Notes under the pieces: model-generated
Databases searched by the model: none
Seen by the model: only the letters and a program-made list of their open reading frames with translations
Told to the model about the DNA's origin: nothing
DNA from: CAZVJU01 sp964627195
GTDB taxonomy: Bacteria; Patescibacteriota; Microgenomatia; UBA8517
NCBI GenBank assembly: GCA_964627195.1
Contig: CAZVJU010000038.1
Coordinates: 1 to 9,672 of the forward strand
Length of the DNA stretch: 9,672 nt
Direction of reading: 5' to 3'
Position numbers and translations under genes: made by a program
Shown here: one piece after another, positions 1 through 5,899 of the stretch
Layout: each line of letters begins with the position of its first letter
Numbering within the stretch: the first letter of the stretch is position 1

Positions 1-1
1 A

Positions 2-280
2 AAGCTTTTGGACCCGGCCTTTTGGCTGATTGGCCATAGACATTATGAAGCCAAAGAGGTAATTTCGATGCTAGAAAAGGCAGGTTTTGAAATATTAATT
101 GTTAGAGAAATCGGGTCGTTCTGGCATTCCCTTGGGCACTTAATTGAGCTAACTTTTAAACATCTTAATTTAGGAAGCCCCACAAGGTTAATCAAATACT
201 TTGAGGGCAATTCCGAGCGATTACTAAGAAGTGCCGATAATGGCTATCTCTCGGTAATTATAATAGCCAAGAAGTTATGA
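2..280 (+). CDS. SAM-dependent methyltransferase, C-terminal part (5' truncated by window edge)
   Basis: The frame is open to the left edge, so the true start and the SAM-binding half lie outside the window. The TTG at position 8 is an internal leucine codon and not a convincing start. The visible 90 or so residues look like the tail of a class I methyltransferase. They contain the HRHY segment followed by an amphipathic helix ending in KAGFE, the usual 'H-x-HY, then E-x-LLE-x-AGF' pattern near the last strands of Methyltransf_11/23 proteins. The last strand (SVIIIAKKL) also matches the typical 'hydrophobic strand then KK' ending. The tail resembles that of the next gene (WHKHYSEEEIRELLKKGF, ending IVVARKK), so the two may be tandem paralogues. 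The stop overlaps the next start as ATGA (277-280), implying one transcript and coupled translation. The methylated substrate is unknown; a sugar or glycan precursor is inferred from the neighbours. Confidence 0.75.
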   Translation, partial: KLLDPAFWLIGHRHYEAKEVISMLEKAGFEILIVREIGSFWHSLGHLIELTFKHLNLGSPTRLIKYFEGNSERLLRSADNGYLSVIIIAKKL

Positions 281-1035
281 AAAATCCGTTTTACAACTAC
301 CCTTTGCAATACCTTGCGATGGTGTTTGAAATGCTGCCTCAGAAAGAGGCAAGGATCTTAGATCTGGGCTGCGGCGGTGGAAGGTTCATTACGAAACTCA
401 ATAGGAAGAGCCAGCGTTATGGAGCAGACGTAGATGGTTCAAAAATAAAAAAACTAAGAAAAAAATATAAAAACATTTCTTTTTCAGTTCTCGGGTCGGG
501 TGGCAAACTTCCCTATGAAGATAATTTTTTTGACGCTGTCTGCTTGCTGCATGTGCTTGAGCATGTTCCGTCTGAGCAAAAAACAATAAAAGAAATTCAC
601 CGTGTTCTTAAAAAGAGTGGAAAACTATATATGGCTTCGCCATATAACGGACTTTTCACATGGGCCGACACCGCAAACTTAAGGTTTCGGTACCCAAAAT
701 TTCATAAGATTCTTTACCAGCAAATAAGCGGTAGAATAAATTATGAAGAAAAATTTGCTGCGCCAAAACAACTGCGGGGAGATTGCCATGAATCCTTAAG
801 TTGGCATAAGCATTACAGCGAAGAGGAGATTCGGGAGCTCCTAAAAAAGGGTTTTGTAATTGAGAAATTTACAAAACATGCTTTCTTTCTACCCTTTTTG
901 TTGGTTTTGCAAAACTTCTCAAAATATTTTCTTGGTGAATTTAGCAGTTTATTAAACTGGGTCATTAGGTTGGACAACAAGCTTCCCACGGGAAGATTTT
1001 CATATAACTTTATCGTAGTTGCTAGGAAAAAATGA
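277..1035 (+). CDS. class I SAM-dependent methyltransferase
   Basis: This 252-residue protein has a clear Rossmann methyltransferase fold. Motif I is DLGCGGG at residues 29-35 and the acidic end of strand beta-2 is DVD (Asp51/Asp53). The beta-4 region reads HVLEHV at 92-97, followed by EIHRVLKKSGKLY, the Methyltransf_11 signature. After about residue 125 comes a less conserved substrate-binding half with the WHKHYSEEEIRELL segment, a hydrophobic stretch rich in Phe and Leu, and a final strand IVVARKK. The start is fixed by the ATGA overlap with the upstream gene; I see no strong Shine-Dalgarno sequence, so translational coupling is likely. The end overlaps the next gene by ATGA (1032-1035). 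Acting on a sugar, lipid-linked sugar or glycan end is inferred from the flanking glycosyltransferases. The methyltransferase call is firm, but the substrate is unknown. Confidence 0.88.
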   Translation: MKNPFYNYPLQYLAMVFEMLPQKEARILDLGCGGGRFITKLNRKSQRYGADVDGSKIKKLRKKYKNISFSVLGSGGKLPYEDNFFDAVCLLHVLEHVPSEQKTIKEIHRVLKKSGKLYMASPYNGLFTWADTANLRFRYPKFHKILYQQISGRINYEEKFAAPKQLRGDCHESLSWHKHYSEEEIRELLKKGFVIEKFTKHAFFLPFLLVLQNFSKYFLGEFSSLLNWVIRLDNKLPTGRFSYNFIVVARKK

Positions 1036-1853
1036 AATGTGTTCTTTGTGGATTTAATAAATTTGACACTTTGTTCGAGGTGTCGCAAAAGTCGGTTATA
1101 AAATGCCGAAACTGCGACTTGGTTAGACTTAAAGGTAATTTTAGCATTTCATATAACCACTACTACAGGGATAGCGACTATCACTCATATGATAGATACT
1201 TTAAAAATATATTTTACAAAAGATACAAGTTTATTGCGAAGTACACCCTACCTGGAAAGGTTCTCGACGTAGGGGCATCAACTGGTATTTTTTTAGAAAT
1301 ATTTAAAGACCATGGTTGGGAAGTTCGCGGGGTAGAACCTTCGTCGAGTGCAGAGGTAGCTCAAAGAAAAGGTATAAAAATGTATAGAACACAATTTGAG
1401 AAATTGGATTTAGAAAAGAACAACTATGATTTGATAATTCTTAATCATTCCTTGGAGCACGTCCGAAATCCGCTGGCTTTTATGAAAAAAGTTAAAGGAC
1501 TTCTAAAAAAGAATGGAGTGGTTTATGTTGAAGTACCCAATTTTGCCTCTCTGGAGTCGATGATAGCTAAAAAAGCCTGGAGGTATTTATTGCCTAACGA
1601 ACATATTTATCAATTTACCCCGGAAACTCTTGGGCGACTAATTGAAGCGGTTGGTTTAAAGGTGGTTTCTAATAAAACTTATGCCGGGTTATTTGCGTTG
1701 GAAAGTTTGTTTTTTCATTTCAAGTTTCAGCTGACATCGGGAAGAAAGCATTTTTATAAAAATTTTATAATCGATTTATTAACGCTCCCTATAGATATGC
1801 TTTCACTTGCGCTAGATAAAGGAAGCGCGTTGGCGATAATAGCTCAGAGATGA
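1032..1853 (+). CDS. zinc-ribbon class I SAM-dependent methyltransferase
   Basis: The 273-residue protein opens with two CxxC knuckles, Cys3/Cys6 and Cys25/Cys28, a small zinc-binding module found at the N-terminus of many Methyltransf_23 proteins in sugar and antibiotic pathways. The SAM domain follows: motif I is LDVGASTG at residues 78-85, the ribose-binding acid is Glu102 in GVEPS, and SLEHV at 140-144 leads to a KVKGLLKKNGVVYVEVPN block. The NEHIYQFTPETL segment, with its His and Phe, is the usual conserved element after beta-5. The start is set by the ATGA overlap with the preceding stop. An AGGA at 1024-1027 lies only 4 bases upstream, too close to be a good ribosome-binding site. The gene overlaps the next by ATGA (1850-1853). 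The N-terminal module also occurs in sugar C-methyltransferases and 'hypo-methyltransferase' proteins, so a deoxysugar substrate is possible but unproven. Confidence 0.88.
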   Translation: MKCVLCGFNKFDTLFEVSQKSVIKCRNCDLVRLKGNFSISYNHYYRDSDYHSYDRYFKNIFYKRYKFIAKYTLPGKVLDVGASTGIFLEIFKDHGWEVRGVEPSSSAEVAQRKGIKMYRTQFEKLDLEKNNYDLIILNHSLEHVRNPLAFMKKVKGLLKKNGVVYVEVPNFASLESMIAKKAWRYLLPNEHIYQFTPETLGRLIEAVGLKVVSNKTYAGLFALESLFFHFKFQLTSGRKHFYKNFIIDLLTLPIDMLSLALDKGSALAIIAQR

Positions 1854-3037
1854 AAAAAACATATCATTTTTTTGCGTTAGCGGCTTTGGGGGACGGGCTT
1901 TCCGGCGGGGATAGGATTTTTATTGAACTTGCCAGAAGGTGGGCCAGATGGGGAATAAAGATAAAAATTTACGTTTGGCAGGAGGGCTATGAAATTACTC
2001 AGGCGCAGAACTTGAGACATAAAAACATTGAGTTTGTGATTGTGAATATGGGTATCTGGCCGAAGTTTGGCTTTTTAGCCAACTACCTGGCCAGGATAGT
2101 TGCAGGAATTAAGCTTGGCCTTACCCTAAGAGTGAAGAAGGATGACTATTTATATTCTGCTTCAGACTTTCTAATGGATATGCTGCCTGCGTATATTTTA
2201 AAGCTAAGGTTTGACACGCCAACCTGGTTTGCCGGCTGGTATCAAACTGCCCCAAATCCGCTAAAAGGCTATACTGAGGGAAAGCGCGAACATAGCTATA
2301 AATTTACCGCGCTTTTTTATTGGCTATCTCAAAAATTGTCCAAGCCGTTTATTGTTGCTCAAGCCAACTTCGTTTTAGTAAACAATGAAAATGAAAAAAA
2401 ACAATTCATGACAAAGAGTCGAGAAAAAGCTGTGATTGTAGTTCATGGTGCAGTTTCGGTAAAGGAGATTAGAAACTGGCTGTCGAAGAACAAATTAAAG
2501 AAAAAGAAATACGACGCTGTGTTTCAAGGAAGGCTGCATCCTCAAAAAGGGGTGGTAGAAATGATCGAAATCTGGGGGATGGTTGTTAGAAATAGTCCCG
2601 CGGCAAAGTTAGCAATTATTGGGGACGGCGAGTTAATGGGCAAGGTAAAGGCAAAAATCAGCAAACTAAAATTGAACAAAAATGTTACGCTGTTTGGTTA
2701 TGTTTTTGACGGAGCAAAAAAATATAGCATTTTTTTTAAAAGTAAACTGGCCTTACATCCCGCCTTTTTTGATTCCGGCGGCATGGCTGCGGCTGAAGCG
2801 ATGGCATTTGGAATTCCAGCAATTGGTTTTAATCTAGATTCTTATAAGTATTATTATCCCAAAGGGATGGTAAAAGTGGAAAAGGGAGACTTGGTGGCTT
2901 TCTCAGAAGAGATATTGCATTTACTAAAAAACAACAAGAAAAGGGCTAAGTTAGGGCAAGAAGCGAAATTAATGATAGGAAAAACATGGTCGTGGGAAGC
3001 TCGAGCGCGCGAGGTTCTTAAGGCAATCGGAAGTTAA
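1850..3037 (+). CDS. family-4 (GT-B) glycosyltransferase
   Basis: The 395-residue protein has the two-domain GT-B layout. The N-terminal acceptor domain opens with SGGDRIF at residues 18-24, the glycine-rich loop after the first strand, followed by the ELARRWARWG helix. The C-terminal nucleotide-sugar domain starts near residue 220 with VFQGRLHPQKG (224-234), which carries the conserved phosphate-binding Arg228 and Lys233. It continues through AIIGDGE, VTLFGYV, and an ALHPAFFDSGG segment leading to Glu316 in AAAEAMAFGIP. In the E-x7-E motif typical of GT4 the first acid is Asp308 and the second is Glu316. A retaining sugar transfer from a nucleotide sugar to a lipid-linked glycan at the inner membrane face is the family expectation; donor and acceptor cannot be told. 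It is the last gene of the ATGA-coupled forward run, and its TAA stop lies inside a TTAA shared with the converging gene. Confidence 0.88.
   Translation: MKKTYHFFALAALGDGLSGGDRIFIELARRWARWGIKIKIYVWQEGYEITQAQNLRHKNIEFVIVNMGIWPKFGFLANYLARIVAGIKLGLTLRVKKDDYLYSASDFLMDMLPAYILKLRFDTPTWFAGWYQTAPNPLKGYTEGKREHSYKFTALFYWLSQKLSKPFIVAQANFVLVNNENEKKQFMTKSREKAVIVVHGAVSVKEIRNWLSKNKLKKKKYDAVFQGRLHPQKGVVEMIEIWGMVVRNSPAAKLAIIGDGELMGKVKAKISKLKLNKNVTLFGYVFDGAKKYSIFFKSKLALHPAFFDSGGMAAAEAMAFGIPAIGFNLDSYKYYYPKGMVKVEKGDLVAFSEEILHLLKNNKKRAKLGQEAKLMIGKTWSWEARAREVLKAIGS
3034..3037. other. palindromic TTAA shared by two converging stop codons
   Basis: The forward glycosyltransferase ends with TAA at 3035-3037. The reverse-strand PHP gene ends with TAA read from 3036 down to 3034. 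The two stops therefore occupy the same four-base palindrome. No intergenic space and no hairpin-plus-T-run terminator is visible on either side, so transcripts from both strands must read into each other's 3' coding ends unless termination is Rho-like or lies further inside the genes. Confidence 0.9.
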
Positions 3038-4305
3038 GGGAGAAATGCCTGCGTCCATGCAACTTCGAACTCATTCACGTTTTTTGGGTTATTTTTAATA
3101 TCTGAGGCAATTATTTTCGCCCGGACATAAATTTCTTCTCCGGTAAACTCGTAGCTGGGGTTTAGGCTCGTATCAACTTTTAGTATTCCTCCAATTGTAT
3201 CCGAGTATTTATATGCAACTATTTTGTTGCCATTATAGACTGGGATTTTATTAAACTCCACGCCTTTTTTGGTTCCTATAAAGATTGTTTTGTAGTTTGA
3301 AACCGGCGTTTTTTGTTCAATTTTAATTTCCAGTTTATTGTTTTCTTTTTTAATGTCGAAGAGCTCAACGCCTGTTGAGGAATAAAAATCACCTTTAATC
3401 ATAGCATCAACAACATTGTTTGTGCTAAGCTTATTTCCGTTTAGTTTAACTCTTACGTAACCCCTACCAGGTATTGCATCCGCTCTGGTTAGGCTGTAAT
3501 AATGATGGGCATCGTCAGCAGCAATTCCGAACACATTTTCGGCACCCCTTGATAGGCGCTTAAATAGCACCACATCCCACATTCGCTCAAGCGGCTGTTT
3601 TGTTGGGCCACCCTCGTTGCTTATGAGTGGGTGGCCGTTATATATTTCCATAAACAAACTGCCGTCAATTTCTCCGATCTCTTCTGGAATTATCAATGGA
3701 TTGGAGTTAGGATGCGCAACCACAAACATAGACTTTACTTCAGGATCTAAACTTTCATTAAATTGACGATAATTTTCTTTAACCACATTTACCCCATCAA
3801 AGCCTTCAAGGATTGCAGGTATTTGTTTATTTATATTTATCGCTAGAGTATGGATTGTTTTTTGGTTGGATATTTCTTCGCCTTGCATCAAAATAAAATC
3901 ATTATTCTCAACCAGGCCTCGGTACTCATCCATGCCTTTGAGCTTTATTTCGCCCTGTTCTGTGTAGGTGATGGAGTCGGCGCCAAACTTTTGAGTGTTG
4001 GCAGAGATAGCCTGCTTGGGGACCTCAGTGGTTTTAATGTATTTATCGCCGGATTGTAATGTATCGTGTTCAGCAAAAGCAACAAAGTTGTAACCAAGTT
4101 GTTTATACAAATCTGCAACTGCTTCGGGAAAATAGTTTCCATCGCTCCACAGCGAGTGTACGTGTATTGCACCTTTCACCCAAGCACTCGACGTTTCTGC
4201 GTCTATTACGACCGGGATGCTATTATTACTATGCTTTTGGCCAGTTAAAAAAGCCGCCAGCAGAGAAATCAAGTAGAATGTAATAACATATATTTTGATA
4301 CGCAT
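3034..4305 (-). CDS. exported PHP-domain metallohydrolase (CehA/McbA-like)
   Basis: The 423-residue protein begins with a short basic start and a hydrophobic run (residues 6-20), consistent with a signal peptide or N-terminal anchor. No lipobox cysteine is present. The PHP metal-site motifs appear in order: IHVHSLWSDG with His48, His50 and Asp55; AEHDT with Glu79, His80 and Asp81; QGEEIS with Glu144, followed by His152; VVAHPN with His198; MEIYNG; and IAADDAH with Asp264/Asp265 and His267. All expected ligands seem present, so the enzyme is likely active. Residues from about 290 form a beta-rich domain. PHP enzymes cleave phosphoester or related bonds with two or three divalent metals; CehA-like members hydrolyse other esters, so the substrate is open. 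It is the only reverse-strand gene, converging with the upstream gene and diverging from the family-2 glycosyltransferase by 5 bases. No Shine-Dalgarno sequence is seen. An envelope glycan or lipid substrate is inferred from context. Confidence 0.82.
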   Translation of the reverse strand: MRIKIYVITFYLISLLAAFLTGQKHSNNSIPVVIDAETSSAWVKGAIHVHSLWSDGNYFPEAVADLYKQLGYNFVAFAEHDTLQSGDKYIKTTEVPKQAISANTQKFGADSITYTEQGEIKLKGMDEYRGLVENNDFILMQGEEISNQKTIHTLAININKQIPAILEGFDGVNVVKENYRQFNESLDPEVKSMFVVAHPNSNPLIIPEEIGEIDGSLFMEIYNGHPLISNEGGPTKQPLERMWDVVLFKRLSRGAENVFGIAADDAHHYYSLTRADAIPGRGYVRVKLNGNKLSTNNVVDAMIKGDFYSSTGVELFDIKKENNKLEIKIEQKTPVSNYKTIFIGTKKGVEFNKIPVYNGNKIVAYKYSDTIGGILKVDTSLNPSYEFTGEEIYVRAKIIASDIKNNPKNVNEFEVAWTQAFLP

Positions 4306-4310
4306 GCACT

Positions 4311-5195
4311 ATGAAATCTAGAATATCAGTAATTGTACCAACTTGGAATGGGGAGAAAACAATTAAAGCCTGCATAAACTCCCTTCTTGTCCAGACCGTA
4401 AAGCCTGCCGAAGTTATCGTAGTAGACAACGCGTCAGTTGACTCAACTTTGAGTATCGTGAATAAAATAAAACAACACAGTCAAAAAGTTAAGATTGTTA
4501 GAAATAACAAAAACCTTGGAGTGGCTGGGGGAAGAAATACCGGGATTAAAGCCGCGGCTAAAAGCTCAAATTATATTTTTTTGTTTGATCACGACATGGT
4601 AGCAAGCAAAAAGATGCTTGAGGAATTAGTTAACACCGTAAAAAAAACCGGGGCGGGTTTGGTGACACCCAAAATTTATTATCTTAAGCCAGGAAAACTT
4701 ATTTGGGCAGCCGGGACCGGTGTGAACCTGTGGACAGGGCAAGTTATCTTTAGAGGGGGGAAAGACCGTGGGCAGTTTGATGCCGAAGTTGAGGTTGACG
4801 TGGCTCCTGCCGCAATGCTTATCGCCCGCAAGGTGCTAAGGAAAGTAAGGGGCTTTGATGAGCGCATTTTTGCAGTTTGGGAGGATACAGATTTTTCGTT
4901 TAAAGTTAGAAAAGCTGGTTTTAAGATATATTATTCACCTAAAGCCGTGGCTAGCCATGATTTACTGTACGAGCCAGAGGCTGAAGCAAAGAGGCTACTT
5001 GTTAGATATGGCTATTTCATCGGCCGAAATAGAATTATTTTTATGAAACGCTACGCTAAAAGTTTTCCATTATTTTTAACAATGCTTCCGGTATATGCTT
5101 TTTATTATTTGAGGCTTGCACTTCGCTACAACGAACTGGCAGGATACTATAAGTTTCTTAAAGGCAACTACGACGGATTAATGCATGAAAACTAA
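4311..5195 (+). CDS. family-2 (GT-A) glycosyltransferase, rhamnosyltransferase-like
   Basis: The 294-residue protein is a typical inverting GT-A enzyme. It starts with SVIVPTWNGE (residues 6-15), has VVDNAS at 37-42 with Asp39, then NLGVAGGRNTG (68-78), and the metal/nucleotide-binding DxD as DHD at 93-95. VDVAPAAML at 162-170 and FDERIF-x-VWEDTDF at 182-195 provide the acceptor-side acids (Glu191, Asp192, Asp194), the candidate catalytic base region. These features match the WbbL/rhamnosyltransferase-like branch. Residues about 249-272 are hydrophobic and may attach the enzyme to the membrane. The expected reaction is transfer from a nucleotide sugar to a lipid-linked acceptor in the cytoplasm. 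The start fits the family's N-terminus exactly. There is no Shine-Dalgarno sequence and no convincing promoter in the upstream coding sequence; weak TAGAAT (4274) and TATATT (4289) boxes lack partners. The sugar specificity is unknown. Confidence 0.9.
   Translation: MKSRISVIVPTWNGEKTIKACINSLLVQTVKPAEVIVVDNASVDSTLSIVNKIKQHSQKVKIVRNNKNLGVAGGRNTGIKAAAKSSNYIFLFDHDMVASKKMLEELVNTVKKTGAGLVTPKIYYLKPGKLIWAAGTGVNLWTGQVIFRGGKDRGQFDAEVEVDVAPAAMLIARKVLRKVRGFDERIFAVWEDTDFSFKVRKAGFKIYYSPKAVASHDLLYEPEAEAKRLLVRYGYFIGRNRIIFMKRYAKSFPLFLTMLPVYAFYYLRLALRYNELAGYYKFLKGNYDGLMHEN
4332..4362 (-). promoter_or_regulatory. candidate extended -10 promoter for the PHP gene
   Basis: Read on the reverse strand, TGG-TACAAT (4340 to 4332) matches an extended -10 element. 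A TTGTTT -35-like hexamer lies at 4362 to 4357, with a 19-base gap that is longer than ideal. Transcription would begin near 4325, giving a leader of about 20 bases before the ATG at 4305. The whole site lies inside the first codons of the opposite-strand glycosyltransferase. This is a pattern match only. Confidence 0.3.
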
Positions 5196-5211
5196 GGCTC
5201 AATCTTTAAGT

Positions 5212-5239
5212 TTGCTTCTTGACTACAAGCTGGTATTAT
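5212..5239 (+). promoter_or_regulatory. candidate promoter in the only sizeable intergenic gap
   Basis: The 70-base gap 5196-5265 carries an extended -10 element TGG-TATTAT at 5231-5239, with a TTGCTT -35-like hexamer at 5212-5217 and a 16-base spacer. A shifted TATAAT (5237-5242) also fits as the -10. Either choice gives a leader of only about 17-20 bases before the ATG at 5266, with no Shine-Dalgarno sequence. It would drive the methyltransferase, the methyltransferase-kinase fusion and the membrane protein as a second operon. I see no terminator hairpin in this gap. Confidence 0.45.
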
Positions 5240-5265
5240 AATCCTAATCATAGAAATCATTATAT

Positions 5266-5898
5266 ATGAAAAAGCAGCAATTTAAATGGGCGGGAATATC
5301 GCCTTTCTTTCACCACTCAGTAATTTTTAATTTTATTCCCCACGAGCTTGCCGGAAAGACCATCGTTGATGCAGGGGCCGGAAAGGGAATATATGGATTT
5401 TTACTAAGAACTACTCGCGATTTAGGTAAAACAAATCTTATCGCCACAGACGTTGCTAAGGAGTATTTAGACATAGCCAGATTTCATAAAGTTTATGATA
5501 AATATCTGGTGGAAGATTTGGCCAAAATGTCCTTCAAAAATAAAAGCGTGGATATTTTTATGTGTATTGAAGTTATCCCGTGTTTACCTAAAAAGGATGG
5601 CAGGAAAATGCTAAAGGAAATTGATAGAGTTACTTCCGAGCGGGCAATTATTGTGTGCCCCAATTTACAAAAGCATCGTCAGAATCCTTATTCAAAAACT
5701 GATGCCCACAACTCTACCTGGTCCGCAGAAGAGTTTAGAGATGCCGGGTATAAGGTTTACGGCTTCGGGCTCAGACTTCCGCCCCCTAAGGGTTTACTTC
5801 TGAACAAAATTTATTTTGCGTTTCAATATATAGCCACCCCCTTCACATACTTCGTGCCGGTGCTGGCAGCGCATTTGGTAGCAGTCAAAGATTATTAG
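5266..5898 (+). CDS. small class I SAM-dependent methyltransferase
   Basis: This 210-residue protein has a Rossmann SAM-binding domain: motif I is VDAGAGKG at residues 34-41 and the beta-2 acid is Asp62 in ATDV. A beta-4 region, VDIFMCIEVIPCL, starts near residue 95 with Glu102 in place of the usual LEH motif. The KMLKEIDRV helix and the AIIVCPN strand follow. The SAEEFRDAGYKVYG segment is the usual helix-strand near the C-terminus. The last 30 residues are hydrophobic (IYFAFQYIATPFTYFV) and could rest on a membrane or a lipid-linked substrate. It is the first gene after the candidate promoter, has no visible Shine-Dalgarno sequence, and ends one base before the next ATG, so it is very likely co-transcribed with the fusion gene. 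The fold is clear but the methyl acceptor is unknown. Confidence 0.82.
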   Translation: MKKQQFKWAGISPFFHHSVIFNFIPHELAGKTIVDAGAGKGIYGFLLRTTRDLGKTNLIATDVAKEYLDIARFHKVYDKYLVEDLAKMSFKNKSVDIFMCIEVIPCLPKKDGRKMLKEIDRVTSERAIIVCPNLQKHRQNPYSKTDAHNSTWSAEEFRDAGYKVYGFGLRLPPPKGLLLNKIYFAFQYIATPFTYFVPVLAAHLVAVKDY

Positions 5899-5899
5899 T

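Noticed and set aside
8..10. TTG at position 8 as a start codon giving a complete 90-residue protein
   Set aside because: The frame is open upstream to the edge and the protein looks like the tail of a longer methyltransferase, so this is an internal leucine codon.
628..646. Perfect 8-base inverted repeat TATATGGC/GCCATATA with a 3-base loop in the second methyltransferase gene
   Set aside because: About one such short stem is expected by chance in 9.7 kb, there is no T-run, and it lies in mid-gene.
398..1088. Reverse-strand reading frames at 398-586 and 813-1088
   Set aside because: Both lie opposite well-supported methyltransferase genes, have biased low-complexity composition and show no domain motif.
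3020..3060. Bidirectional terminator between the converging genes
   Set aside because: No stem followed by a T-run is visible on either strand; the stops overlap with no spacer.
3850..4429. Several short frames on both strands across the start of the PHP gene and the family-2 glycosyltransferase
   Set aside because: They are shadows of the PHP and glycosyltransferase genes, whose metal-site and DxD motifs are clear.
5219..5242. TTGACT (5219-5224) paired with TATAAT (5237-5242) as a classical promoter
   Set aside because: The spacing is only 12 bases, too short for a normal housekeeping sigma factor; TTGCTT with the extended -10 is a better fit.
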